Of a stretch of DNA of 64,000 nucleotides, positions 1-13,100 are shown in pieces; the stretch's first letter is position 1; each line of letters opens with the position of its first letter. Made by a program: the position numbers and the translations under genes. The notes under the pieces are model-generated. The model was not told where the DNA came from. It did not search any database and saw only the letters and a list, made by a program, of their open reading frames with translations. Origin of the DNA: Cylicocyclus nassatus. Its lineage: Eukaryota > Nematoda > Chromadorea > Rhabditida > Strongylidae. Where the stretch lies: assembly GCA_958299035.1 (NCBI GenBank), contig CATQJL010000112.1, forward strand, positions 41,792,833-41,856,832, in the 5' to 3' direction.

Positions 1-815
1 AAAAACATTGTAGTGTGTGCAAACGGTTCTAAGTGCCTAGCTAACTCAACTCAAAATGCAAAAGGGTTTCTAACTAAAACAGCCTCCAAAAATGCCTTAG
101 CCGGTGCATCTCATATCAAACGGCCAAACCATTGACAGTACTTTCTCGCGAGTTATGTGGTTACTGAGTGTGACTTCAGCTTGTTGCTTCCGAACATCAC
201 TCATGATTCTTAAAAAGAATGCGCGGTGGCTGCTAGTTTTTATTGCTAGGATAGGAAGCCTAGCAAACTTTGCGTTCCGATCGCCTGACTTTTCATGAAC
301 GCACTTTGGATGCAAAGGCACCAAGTTACTCACAAGGGAAGGTACTTGATTTGAAATGGCCCTTCCCAAGAAAAAAGTACAATGATCACCACGCGAAAAT
401 GACTATAAAAACTACTAGAAAACTAAGTATACAGTTTCTTTGCAAAAACCGCCTTCACTTTTGGCCACTGGCATAGTTAAGATTCCATGGGAATACGACC
501 TTCTCTTGGCACTGCAATGATTTCAGGTTCTTACAAAGAACGATCTGATAGTCTCCAAACAGTAGTGCCAAACACTTACAAGCAAACTGGCATCCTGATG
601 TATAGTCCAGCAGCAAGTCATTGTAACGATAGGTTTGAGTTTATTATACAGGATGTCCCAAAAGTACGTATACACTGTTTGATCGTTCATATCTCTTTTT
701 CCTAGAAGTCTTTTGCCTAACTTCAGGTACCATCTTGTGAAGCTAGCTCAACTTAGATTTACAGTATGGAGCAAATCAACGACCCCTGTATTACTATAGG
801 CGGTAGGCGTTTCAA
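1..815. other. No gene recognised
   Basis: Only short open frames (up to 90 codons) without recognisable domains. No repeat shared with the rest of the window was noticed. Confidence 0.5.
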
Positions 816-1394
816 CTCAGACAATTGCCGAGGGCAGGCGGTCCGCAAACTCGCGTTTTTCTGCAGGCGCTCAGCAGAATTTTGGGACGTGGCCAAACCT
901 TCAGCGGGCGGCACTTCCTTTACTGTCTAATGTTCTGCCAGCGGGCAGCAACACAGAAGCGCTCGTCAAATAATCTCTTTCAGCGAGCGCTGGTCAAATT
1001 TTCAGCTGGCGCTCGGACGGTTTTCAAGCAGTTTCGGGTGTACGCCGAGCAAAGGTGAGACTCTACATGGCAGAGGAGTCATCGATGGTTTAATTACTCA
1101 AGTTTGGGGTACTTTCTCTCAGCGGAAAGTACCTGGGGGCTGCGCGGTTCTCCACAAAGGACCGTGCGGACCCCGAAAATTTTGCATATTCTCGCGGAAA
1201 GTCCGCGAGAATGCGGCCACTGCGCCGCAGCTAATCTGCAAGGAAACCGCAATTGTTATTCAAGCATTCGTTCAAAATTTCGTTGAAATTCTTTCAAATA
1301 TCTGCAAGCGGACCGCAAGAAATCAGCAAACTATTTTTCCGGTGCCCGCTTACCCAAAAATGGCATGGCCGCCTGCCCCCGGCGATTATCTGAG
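816..1394 (+). mobile_element. CTCAG inverted-repeat element, diverged full-length copy
   Basis: Begins CTCAGACAATTGCCGAGGGC and ends GCCCCCGGCGATTATCTGAG (inverted). The body matches the cluster at 52.3-54.7 kb in the same orientation. It is flanked by AA on both sides. No transposase; open frames inside are by-products of GC-rich repeat sequence. Confidence 0.85.
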
Positions 1395-3019
1395 AAGAAG
1401 ATTTTGGACCATTGAGAGCCCTATTTCGCCTTAGAAAGCAAACTAAACCATTTGGAAACTCTTACACTAGGCTAATTAGAGTCAACCAAATACGAACATT
1501 GCCTTTAATCACAATGCTTCCTCCATAATCTATGCCTGGTCGTAATCGCTGTCTTTACAATGCTCCCTAAAATTGTGATCACGCCATTTGAAAGGCTTTA
1601 CAGTCCCGGAGAGTTGAGCAGTGAAATCAGCGTGCGTAAAATTCCACTTTTCAGAATTTCTGGATTTTTTTCGTGAACAACGACTATTCCACAGTGACAT
1701 TGCAAGCCAGCAGTTCCTACCATTGTCCCATAGTAATGAAGAGCGATTGGTGGTTTTGCGAACGGGTGCTGGATCTAAAATTTCAAATTTAAATACGAAC
1801 TCATTCTTGGCATATGAAGTGTGGAGTTGATTATCAAGATTTGCGGGATACAGCTCAACAAAAAACAGGCAAATGGTAGCCATCCGCAGACCAGCAGCAA
1901 CGGCGCGGCAACCAATGTCCCGCCATCCGCGGACTGGGTGTTGCTCAACCGTGTGACGGTACGCACTCTGCACGCTCCAAGTGTCTGAGTATGCAACTTT
2001 GGTTATCTCATAAAGCTTCGCATCAATGATTTACAACAGCTTTGGCTTCCAATATCAAAGTAAGTAGCATCAAGGAGAATGGTAATGTGACATGTGTCCA
2101 CGACCAGGAGCACTGACAACGTCGCGGATGTTGAAAAACACCATAACGAGATAGACCAGCATTCAAATGGCGACTCTCTGCGCAAGATGTGAGCGCAGTT
2201 TCTCGTTTTTATTAAACTCCAAAAGCTTTCGTGAACTTCTAACATTCAATCGGAGTCTGTAAAAAAGTTAATTGAGAATTGTTGTCCTCAATTCTAGGAA
2301 AATTTTCGGATAAAAACCTTCGTTTTAGCAGATAAGGCTACAAAAGCGCAATCTTTTTGTTTTCTGAGCTTTTTTTTCGAATACCGCTCACTATACATGC
2401 CTCATTCGAATTCACTCCTATATAGTTACATCATAATATCAGCGTCATGACGCTAAGAGTGAAGAGTACATGACTCTATGTATCGAAGGTATGAGTACAT
2501 GTTTGATAATTAGTTTCTCCATAATAAACTTCAGGCCTCCAGGTCAATGCCAATACTTTTAAAATGGTTATCAAAGATACACATCCGGTTGAAAAAAGCG
2601 TTGCTTTTTTCTGACATCGCAGGAATGCGGCAACAAAGAATTCATGGTGCTACTCGACGGAACAGGGCAAATTCTGCAAGATAAGTTTTAGGCATACGCA
2701 TGAATTGCGATCTAGGGAAAGCCTGAAGCCGAAGCTCAAAGTATTTGCTCAATTCAGAAATTTGAATACCCGTTTGTTCTACAGAACTCGTGTTCTCCGG
2801 CAACTAGAGAAGTCCAAATAAGTTTCTGCACTTGCTGTGTGTTTTCATTGTTAAAAAACATAGAAAAGTGTCGGGCGGTTGACAGTCAAAGATGCTGACA
2901 TCACATACATGGCTGTCTACTCAAACCTTTGAAAGTACAACATAAATAATAAACCCCTGCTTGCGCAATTTCATCTTTTGAGCTAATTTTCCGAATATAG
3001 CATCGGAAGTGAGCAATCA

Positions 3020-3054
<35 letters not shown>

Positions 3055-5552
3055 TGCTATGCGTTCATTATATATTTGTTGACATGTTGAGAAATTTGCT
3101 TGCGGTATGGGAAAACCGAATATTGGTAATGAAAATTGCTCTATAATTCACTGCAGCACTATTATCTTCTATGGATCGTCTGGCTTTAACAGACTGGACT
3201 TTATTTCGCTGTAAACTCCCCTGTTTGACCTGATATTCATTTTCAAGTGTTCAGTCTGCCTCATTGGCATAAAAACGGTACTTGCTTTCTTTTAATCGAA
3301 TGGGTTTGGACGAAGTGGATAGGAAATGAATTTTTTTTATTGGAGCGGCCAGAATTACGTGCATTCGTCAAGATATGCACAAAATGCATAGATCTGTCTC
3401 TTTGTCTGCTCGAGTATGTCCCAAATCAAATATTCTACTTTTGTTCTTACGCTCAAACTTTGTAGGCACATACGTCGAAGTGGAGCGAATTTTATAAGTC
3501 CCGCTGTCGATTTCCGTTGATTCGTCGAGATCACAAATAGCAAGGCTGGAACTTCCATTAGCGCACTTAAACCAGATTGCTTCGGACTGAGATATCGCAT
3601 TTGAAGGCGGGATAGATAAAACACAAAAAAGGCTCATAAAATGTGTCCCCAACAATTTGGGTGGAAGATAAGTTACGAAATGACAGCTAACCAATTCCTT
3701 GTATTCCACTCTTCGTCCTGTAAATCGCGGCACGAGCTCTTGGAAAGGCGACCGTTTGATTCTTTGCCTTTGAAAAAAAGCACCATACGTCATTTGTCAC
3801 AACGAAAAGGACTGACAAAGATCTTTGAGAAAAAACGTAGCGCGCATTATTTGCCCGTCTACCCTCTACGATCGTTTGAGTACTTGCTCCAAATAATGGT
3901 CAAGTTATGTTGAATATTATTCAGAGAAAGACAACTCAATCTCGCAAAGAGTTTGCATCATTACCATTTTCTTGGTGCTGATTGCAGACTGATTGCTATC
4001 TGGTTTGTTCTTCTTTTGCTGCAAAAACAGGTTGTCTTATTCTGCACCAGCTCGCTGCTAACTCATCATTTTTGCAAAATCCAGCATACTTATGACCTTC
4101 CATTTTCAACCATCACCACTTCTTTCATAAAATCGTTTTGCAGGTGGCGTACACGCACCTGAGATAAAAGTTCTACGATTGAGAGGTACAACGAACAAGG
4201 GCGCGTTTTAGCGAGACCATTTACAGGGAGAAGGAAGGGTAGGTAAAGACATGGTCTAAAAAAGCGGATTTAGTTGTGCAGATCTCAGCTCAGCATACTA
4301 CAATTAGACTGCATGGCGTTTAAGGGGTGATGATACGTTAAAAATAAGGGTGATAATGATTTTTGCAAAAAAACTTGCTCCTTAATACTGAAAATTTTGT
4401 GATGTTCTGCGGATTTGGAAGTTCATCGAGATCATGTACATGCTGGCAATCAAATGTTAGAACTTTGAACTCTTATTAAAATGATAGCGCTTTTCGCATA
4501 ACTGCAGCAGCGTTGAAAATAAATGGCATGAATACAGTTCGATGACAAGCATCTGTGTTGCAGCCTGGTGGGCTCTGCGTTTCCGAGAGTGCTCGTCTGC
4601 CATGTGCCACAGTTTTCACTCCAAAGGACTTCGACAATAACGGGTGGCGCCTATATACCAACACGTTGCGCCTACCCAAAAAACAGCATACGTATACGTA
4701 CAAATTTATCAAAGAAAAAGACAGAAAACAAAACGCACAAATAAAAGAAACATATTACGTGGAGGGTTGAGCTCCAACCGGCTACCTATAGGACTCTAAC
4801 TTACTCACACTGCCTTCCCTGACACACTCTTACCCGCTCCCAGCTTTCGCGGGAGCTGGTCCACAGGTCGGCCGCGCTTGCCACCAAGGCAGTAGCGACA
4901 GTGCGGTTGACACTGACCCGCAGGTGTTAACCGACGAAAACCCAGCTTCACCACACGTCCTGCGTGTCTATGCATTCCTAGATGTTCAACGTCTAAAACC
5001 CCATCCTTGCGTGCCTATCAAACCATTCAATCCATACACTCGTCCAAGGCGCGGGGAAGTAGGCACTACGCCGATATCACAGAAGCAACCGATCAGTAAT
5101 GCAAGCGACACGAACGAAGGTAAGAGTAAAGAAGAGGCCACAAGGGCGAAAGCCGAGGCTGGGATGCGTACCGCTCCGAAAGCGAACAGAGTAGCAGACA
5201 TTTAAGCGCCGTAGCTGATTTTATATTAGACACATCAGAAAACATCTGGAGCACTGAAAGTTGGTACCAATGATGAGCTGGCTTACTTTTTTCGAAAACC
5301 CAATGACGCTAAGAAACTAGCACGCGGAGGGATAGGGGGTAAAGGAAATGAAACGGAGTTTTCCCACAACGGCTTCGCTATGATTAAGAAGTCCTCAGGA
5401 TACCATGACATAGCAGGCATCGTCCACTGAAGCAAACTTTACGTGTGCCATAGAATATGCGGAGATTCGTGATTTTTATCTACAGATTGTCGCGGCTCGC
5501 TATCGACCGCTCTTCTTGAGAGATGGCCGAGAGCACCGTGATGCCGCGCACT
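1395..5552. other. No gene confidently recognised; AT repeat at 3023-3052
   Basis: The only longer open frames are 141 codons on the - strand (3368-3793) and a + strand frame open from about 4840 to 5208. The latter encodes a Pro- and Lys-rich stretch that could be a mobile-element protein remnant. Neither shows a domain I recognise, so neither is called as a gene. An (AT)n tract sits at 3023-3052. Confidence 0.4.
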
Positions 5553-6606
5553 ATTTCTGTTTTTTTTTCAACAGTTCTATCATTGTAAAAGGAAGGTCAC
5601 ATGTCTAAGATATGGGCTTTCTTTATTTATGCAACTTTGCCATCCTAGTATGATTGTACACTGAAACAACCAAAACTTTTTCCAAATTTGATCAAGTGTA
5701 AGTTAAGCTGCTTTTAGTAACGGCGTAATTCTTTCTATCGGCAAATAACAGAAAAAAATATGCCGTTACCATGAAAAGCAGCTGAACTTAACTCGATCCA
5801 CTTTAGGAAAAGTTTTGTTTGTTTCAATGTACATTCATTTTAGGTGTATGACAAAGTTGCATAAATAAAAAACTCCATACTTAGATAGGCGCACGCTCTT
5901 TCTGCAATGATAGAAATGTCAGAAAATTGGAAAGAAATCGAAACTAACTATTTAGCGCTTTAGATGCGAAGTCAGATATCGGAAAACTTTCAGATGGGTT
6001 CACTGGCTATAATGATCCATCTAGACATTGTTAATAAAAAAGATTGCTTTATTCAATAGTCACAAACGTCTTGTGCAAAATTTCTGTTTTTTTTCAACAG
6101 TTCTATCATTGTAAAAGGAAGGTCACATGTCTAAGATATGGGCTTTCTTTATTTATGCAACTTTGCCATCCTAGTATGATTGTACACTGAAACAACCAAA
6201 ACTTTTTCCAAATTTGATCAAGTGTAAGTTAAGCTGCTTTTAGTAACGGCGTAATTCTTTCTATCGGCAAATAACAGAAAAAAATATGCCGTTACCATGA
6301 AAAGCAGCTGAACTTAACTCGATCCACTTTAGGAAAAGTTTTGTTTGTTTCAATGTACATTCATTTTAGGTGTATGACAAAGTTGCATAAATAAAAAACT
6401 CCATACTTAGATAGGCGCACGCTCTTTCTGCAATGATAGAAATGTCAGAAAATTGGAAAGAAATCGAAACTAACTATTTAGCGCTTTAGATGCGAAGTCA
6501 GATATCGGAAAACTTTCAGATGGGTTCACTGGCTATAATGATCCATCGAGACATTGTTAATAAAAAAGATTGCTTTATTCAATAGTCACAAACGTCTTGT
6601 GCAAAA
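5553..6606. repeat. 526-bp tandem duplication of a foldback sequence
   Basis: Copy 1 is about 5553-6080 and copy 2 about 6080-6606, offset 526 bp. By eye they differ only by one T in a T-run and one substitution (CCATCTAGAC versus CCATCGAGAC). Inside each copy, arms of about 120 bp (5606-5726 and 5762-5885 in copy 1) are imperfect inverted repeats. Confidence 0.9.
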
Positions 6607-8437
6607 GTTCTGAAGTAGCTATTAGAACTCTGATGTTTCTCAACAAGACCAGTTGTTTTCACGTAAATACAGTGCCAAAACGAAAGTACAATCTGTTTCA
6701 AGCCGGTATAGAAGAATCGTCGCAGTAAAGTAGGGCTTACGCTTTGCTGAGGGCAGAGCGCAGGCATTTCGTCAAGAAGAGTGAGGAAAAGAAGACGCAG
6801 ACATAGAATTTAGCAAGATATGAACTGTAGTACCGTTGCGAGGCGAATGCTCGCCACTCCAATTTACGCCTAAACTGGGTTGAACTTATCTTTGATCTCC
6901 GCCAATAATTTTCCTAAAAGCAGAAATTTTCTTTCCGCCAGCCTTCCACCCATTCCTACTACCCTAATTTTCCGGGTATAAGGCGCAGCAGTTTTCGCTC
7001 GAGCTGATGTGCTATGACGCCCACTATGCGCGACGCCGCATAAGCAGCAAATCCAGCAGCGGTTTTTTCCGCTTCTGTTCATTGTCGTTTTCCTCTCAGT
7101 AGTGATTTGTTTCAAAGAAGACATCTCTACCTCCACTCTTATTCTTCAAAAATCTGCAAAACAAAAAAGTCCCGGCTGAAGTATTGGTAGTGACACTAGA
7201 ATGAAAGAGATGCGCGGCTCCGACAACAGTCGCATTTGTTTTACGACGCATTGAGTATTTGTGAATTAACCCTGTCTTTCTTTCTTATAGAAAGCGTTTC
7301 TTTACAACGCTATTAGATTTCGTCATCCTATTCGACGTTCATTCATCACATAAAGTGCAGATGTGAGACAATGTTAATTTAAGGTGGACAATCCACTGTT
7401 GGTGAGTAATTAACATTCAAGAAACTTACTAGCGTGGTAAATAAACTTTTTGGTAGAGAATAGATGAAAAAAAGGTGACGTCACAAACATTTCACGTGAT
7501 GCAGCTTGTATCAGGTACACCTGAACTTAAACGAGGGACTATTCAAAACAACAAAAATGATTTCTCTATCCTTATCCTCTACTCCTATTAGATGTAGGTA
7601 TGCCTGAGAAAGAAGAATGAGCAAAGAAAACACAAATTACCTGCAATCTCTCACTCTGCAGCAATAGTTCCCAAGTTCCACTTCTGCAAGCGCACCTCCA
7701 TTTACCTGATAATCTACTCTACTTTGGTACCGTTCGTTGCAGATTTTTATCCTCTCTCTGACAGCTATTTTTCCTCCCTGATTTACGCAAGATGTTATCG
7801 TTATGGCTTTAGAGCAGTTCAACAGTGACGCCAGAATTTTCTTGATTTTTGAAAAGGTGTCCCGATATATTCAAAAAGCGCTGCTAGCTAATATGTGTGT
7901 AAGCCTTTGACTACATTATATTCATTTTAGAGTACATAGATCAAGTTTCCGAAATCTGTAATGCTGACTAAAACGATTGAATCTTGATTATTTTCCATGA
8001 CTGATGTTTTAATCAATCAGGCTTGAAGTCGCACTTTTATGTTTTTGCTGCAGTTGCATGCTACATGACTCAGCCAAAATTGGTTTCTCCAAAGAAATGC
8101 TTTTCTAAGCTACAAACGGCAGATTAGACGGATCTAATTGTAAGAGCTTAGCCACATACTCCGAGATTTGCCCCATTTGTATCATATCTTCTCTTTCCCA
8201 CATCCTAAAACAGCATTAGTGAAAATTAGCCGAAAGTCAGGGTTTTTAGAATGTAATCATCAGAAAGAAAAGGAAAAGCTGCATCGAATGTATGTTTCAA
8301 CGCATTTATACCTTTATCGTAGCAAAGATCCATAGTCTTTCGCAAAAGGGACAAATTTTTTCAACCTAATTTACTTTGTTAAGGAAATCATTTTATTGCT
8401 TGAGAAATGCAAGATAGCACATGACTATCTGCACCAA
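6607..8437. other. No gene recognised
   Basis: Open frames of 60-90 codons only, none with a recognisable motif or splice-supported neighbour. Confidence 0.45.
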
Positions 8438-8722
8438 CTCAGACAATCGCCGGGGGCAAGCGGGCGCCGGAAAATGCGCGTTGCTGAAATTTCGCATTCC
8501 GCTCGCAAATTCCAGGAAAATGGTCAGCGAGTTTTTGAGACCGCCTGTTGAATTTTTTACTCTTATCTTTTGCAGATATATTGCTGAATCTCTGAGGAAT
8601 CGAGAACTCAGCAAGCGGTCTTCCGAAAAGTCCTGATTGTTTTCCAATAAATCCGCGAGCGGGGTGCGAGAAATCAGCCATCTATTTTTCCGGTGCCCGC
8701 TTGCCCCCGGCGATTGTCTGAG
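8438..8722. mobile_element. CTCAG inverted-repeat element, short internally deleted copy
   Basis: Starts CTCAGACAATCGCCGGGGGC and ends with the inverse of the same sequence (CGGCGATTGTCTGAG). It is 285 bp against about 580 bp for full copies and is flanked by AA on both sides. Confidence 0.85.
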
Positions 8723-9339
8723 AAAGGTCAAAACAAGAAAATTAGCATATCCCGTTGCACACTGTCCAACCTAGGGCAGAAGGACAGTGCTGTTTATCTT
8801 TGTTGTTCCACAACTTTTATGTTTACCAGTTCAAAATGTCATATCATATACGGATTATAAACTCCTGGCCAAAAATTTGCTCCCATCACATAATTAGTTA
8901 GGCTGTAAGATAAGTTTATGCTTTGCTGACACGATGTTCTAGAACATGTGTAGCATTCACAATGCATACATACCGTTACCGTATCGCGAAGATCATCAAT
9001 CAAATGTGTGTTTTATTACCGTTTTGATTCTAAACAGTGTGCTATTTCCGCTTTTTGTATGGAAGTTGCGAAATATGAAGCCGTTGCTTTGGCATCATTG
9101 CACATCGTGACTGTGCGGCGGTCCTCACTAAATTAGTCAGAAACTACCATCTTTGTTCTTTTTGTGAGGTATTCAAAAAATAACATTTGAATGGTTGCCG
9201 AACAATGCGTTTAGCGTGTGTTTTTGTGTTTGGGTGTTAGTATTTTGTATTGTGCGTTTGTTTAGTGTGTGTAGCGCTTTCCACGGCACTTCTTGCACGT
9301 TTTGGCAGGGTACTGATTTCACTGCTTTGGTGGTTTGTC
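8723..9339 (+). other. Presumed 5' flank of the OAC gene
   Basis: No coding frame or recognisable repeat. It should contain the promoter and any trans-splice site of the downstream gene, but no specific element can be read with confidence. Confidence 0.3.
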
Positions 9340-10177
9340 ATGAGTGACATCAAGAACGTTCAGACAGCTCAGTAAGTCATGTCATACAGAAAAGAATACT
9401 GTAATTGAGATCCGCATTCAGAAAAAATAAACGAGCAGATATACAAGGACTTAGAGGGGTTGCTATTCTTCTTGTGTTCCTGATGCACTTAAATCCAAAA
9501 TCATACCGCTTGGCATTTGTAGGCGTAGACATGTGAGCTTCATGCTGCTCTGTTTTTATCCAACAGCTAGCTTAAATTTTCAGCTTTTTCGTGCTGTCCG
9601 GATATCTCATGACGGGAATTCTTCTCAAAAAAGGATTATCAATCAAATCAGTGTGCAGTTTCTACAGCAGACGGTTCAAGCGCATTGCTCCAGTGTATAT
9701 GATTGTAATCCTCCTGACATATATGTGTAAGATAGCAATGATACTTGTCACACATCTACAAGACAATCAACTCTAATTAATACTTCCATCATCATAAAAA
9801 CCATCATAAAAAATACACATCTGCAGATGGTTATTTCTATGTAATTCTTTTCGATCGCAAACAAATCTTTCGTGATATCATTTGGGCTTGCACATACACC
9901 TATAATCTGCAGCCGATCTTTCAGGATACAGGATATTGGGTACAGGTGATAGAAACTTGAGGTGTTTGATAGTGTTATGTTTCTACCTCACAACTTTCAG
10001 CTATCGGCATATCGTTTCTTTGCACACACATGGTCTCTTGGAGTGGAAGTTCAGTATTACCTTATTATACCTCTGATTTTGCGCATAGCATCCTACTGCA
10101 AGCTCGAAGTTCGATTACTATTGCTTGTTCTGCTCGGAGCATTTTCCCTTAGTTTCCAGCTTTTTGCAGCACCCAGT
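9340..10177 (+). CDS. OAC gene exons 1-5: N-terminal half of acyltransferase-3 domain
   Basis: Five exons with introns of 50, 51, 100 and 55 bp. Donors are GTAAGT (9372), GTGAGC (9533), GTAAGA (9727), GTGATA (9946) and GTAAGT (10178); acceptors end in CAG. Exon 2 carries the family opening block RADIQGLRGVAILLVF. Exon 3 carries FFVLSGYLMTG and the conserved basic block FYSRRFKRIAP. Exon 4 carries a Trp/Asn-rich loop ending at DTGYW. Exon 5 carries FFAHTWSLGVEVQYYL followed by two hydrophobic helices. The splice between 9532 and 9584 splits an Ile codon. A TTTTGGCAG at about 9300-9308, 31 nt before the ATG, is a possible trans-splice acceptor. Confidence 0.88.
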
Positions 10178-13100
10178 GTAAGTTGAATGCAGAAAAACGC
10201 AAGCTCTCCATTATTCCTTGTTCTAAAAATATGTAACATAAGCTAACTCAAGGGTTTGGCGGCTGGAAGGGCGGGCGTGCTCTCTGATCGTTCTTTAGCC
10301 TTGATTAAGCCTTGAAGCCCCGCCTTCCAGCCGCCAATCCAATTGAACCAAAGGGTGCCGCCAATCCAATTGAACCAAAGGGTAAGTTTTGATACCACTT
10401 TGACTTTTTACCACATTAAGTCAAACATTTCTCATGTTCAGTAGGGTTCATGGTACCTCCCGATATTGCAAGGCAAGCTCTACAAGATGCTTTTTGTTTT
10501 TTTTTCTTTCACGAACTTTGACTTACGCAAAGTTCGAAGCCAAAATGAAATTTTCCAAGCGCTCAAATTGTAAAGAGATCGACCGTCGAAAAAAACCCTA
10601 CGGGTCTCTTTTTGCTCGAGCATGTACATTTTACATCAAACATTTTATACCTGAGCTGTTTTTTTCGTTTGCTAGACACCGAAAAATCAAAAATTTCATG
10701 CTTATAACAAAGCGATGCTGGCTGTTCCCACTCCACTACTACACTACTAATGGAAGTACAGCAGTGCATTTTTTTCCAACCACCTTGACTTTCGAGAATC
10801 ATCGGATTTAGCTTCTCTCACTAGGTTGTTTTTCGCTAAAACAGTCTATCGGAAACTAAAGCTGTGGAGATTCAATTTACAATTGTATTCCGAAGGTTTA
10901 TAGTACACATATCCATGTGGAAACAGCTCAGCTTCGATGAAAGCATGAAAATTTTCGTTTCCTCAACTTCAGCCAAGGAAAAATGCACCGATATATATTA
11001 GGTCAAACCGAAGTTACTGCCGTGTTTGTGACCTAGAATCGTTCAAGTTAAAGACAGAAAATTGCTCTAGAAAGTGTCCGGTGCAGAATTTCCTCCTCTT
11101 TTTTGCAGGGTATTATTCCAATTCTCTTGATGTTCGCTCGATAATTCAGGATCTCCAACCCATGATTTCTGAATACCCTTATTTTAGCTATTTTCCAAAC
11201 CTTTCAAAGTTTTGGAAAAGCCTTCACTTTCGAATGGAGCAGACAAAATGCAGGCAATGCATTTTTTGCCCTTCACATCTAAGTTTTCCAAATAATTACC
11301 ATGGAACGATTTTTTGTTGCTAACAAATTCCATTTTGGTCATCCCAAACCTCATAGAACATCAAACAGCGGGCAACTAGGATGCCATTCAATGCAGATTC
11401 TTCTCCTCTTTTTGATGAACTTCCCTGCTTCCTGAGTGTTTCGAGGAAATCATCAATGCTAGCAGTCATGCATGACCCCCTGCATGTGGGTGACGTTATC
11501 GTCAATGTGTTAATGTGCCCTGGTCGTCGAAGATTCTCATTTGAGGTATAAAAATTAAAAAAACGCAATTTTCGGATTCTTACCTCTTTTTGTTCCTTGA
11601 CCTCTAGCCTTCTAGCTTCTAAAAATTCAGCAACTGCAGATATGTACTTACTGTGTGTAAACTAGGTCACGGCCAAGTGGGCGTGCAACACTTTCGAAAA
11701 TCCGATTTTTCAAGGTAAAATATGTACGATTTAAAGCAGGTTAGCTTCTGAGAAAACCTGGTAGCTGTCTATTAGAGCTTGCTTCGCTTAATTGGATAGT
11801 GCACTTTATACATTTTTAATATCCACAGCGCGAGTCGCATAAGAATGGCAGGTTGCCGGCAAGTGTGTCCGAGGTTGCCGGCATTGCCGGTCGTTGTAGG
11901 AGCTCATGATAGCCACCACGTTTCGGGCGCTCTTAAAGGCAGTGTCCGGGCAAAAACTCGATTTTGAGATTTTGTGCTCATTCGGGCCTATTCGCTACGC
12001 TGAATCCGAAAGCGCACATTGGAGAGCGCGAAAACGGCGAAAAACGGCCCTAAGCCGGGGAAGAAATCAGCAGGTGGGCAGCGTCTGTCGCGGATTAGGC
12101 CCCCAGCTCCCAACGTCAGTGGTAACATGGCTCTCCTGCACCGGCGAGGGGAGCCAGGGGTCTCATCCGTGATAGGATGTAGCGTACATTGTGGTGGCGT
12201 TACCTGTGATAAGGCTACCTGTGCCTGCCACATGGACACTCCATACACACGTAGAGGTCCTTGCCACCAGCCTACTCAGCAGCTACTCGACACCTGCGAC
12301 TCGACTCACATTCCCAACTCTCGACAGTTGGGGCATGGTACTTACAACCAAGGCACTACCCAGGATTGTGCCTGCCTTCTGACAAATCTTTCACACTAGG
12401 CGTGATTATAAGGTACACACAACATGATGACACAAGATATTCCAAACTCAAACACAAGGGTGGAGCACAACCAGCCAGATCTTATCCTCGGGGCCGACAA
12501 TATCGGAAACCCCCCGTGGCGGTGTCGCCGGCGTGTGCCAGGCGCGAGCACGCACGGGGTTACCTCGTCTGGAGGTTGCCTGTCCTTCGTGGCGTGTTGG
12601 ATGTAGAAGACGCGTGAGATGGGGACGGCGCTGCTTTCCCTCCTGCGCTAGAGCCTTTTTTGCCGTTTTCGCGTTTTCCAGTGTGGATTTTCGGATTCAT
12701 TATGGCGAATAGGCCCGTATTATCATAAAATCTCAGAATCTAGTTTTTGCCCGGACACTGCCTTTAAGCTGTCTTTGACCTGTCAAAGTCGGCTACACCA
12801 CCAACCTCGGCAACTCTTGCCGGCAACCAGCGGCCGTTCCTTAAGAAACGCTCTTTACGGTCCACCAAGTATACAGGTTTTTGTAACTACCAGCCATTTC
12901 TTTCAGTCCTGCACAGGCGTTAGATTTCAAGATATATTGAATTTTGCTCCTTTGAGCTTCTGAGCTTTGGACTGCGGGTTCGGGAGTTGACATAGTAGGC
13001 TGCTGTACGGTATTCGCTTCTCAATTTGCTAAGTGAATAATATATATATATATCTATTTATAACTCAAAGTTCATGAGTAGGTATGTTTGCGTGAAGTAT

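Noticed and set aside
3368..3793. 141-codon - strand open frame
   Set aside because: No recognisable domain, start context or splice partner. Could be real, but cannot be supported.
10434..10811. 125-codon frame after exon 5, considered as the next OAC exon
   Set aside because: No RxWQF motif, and the phase-0 entry hits TAG immediately; exon 6 at 15383 fits both motif and phase.
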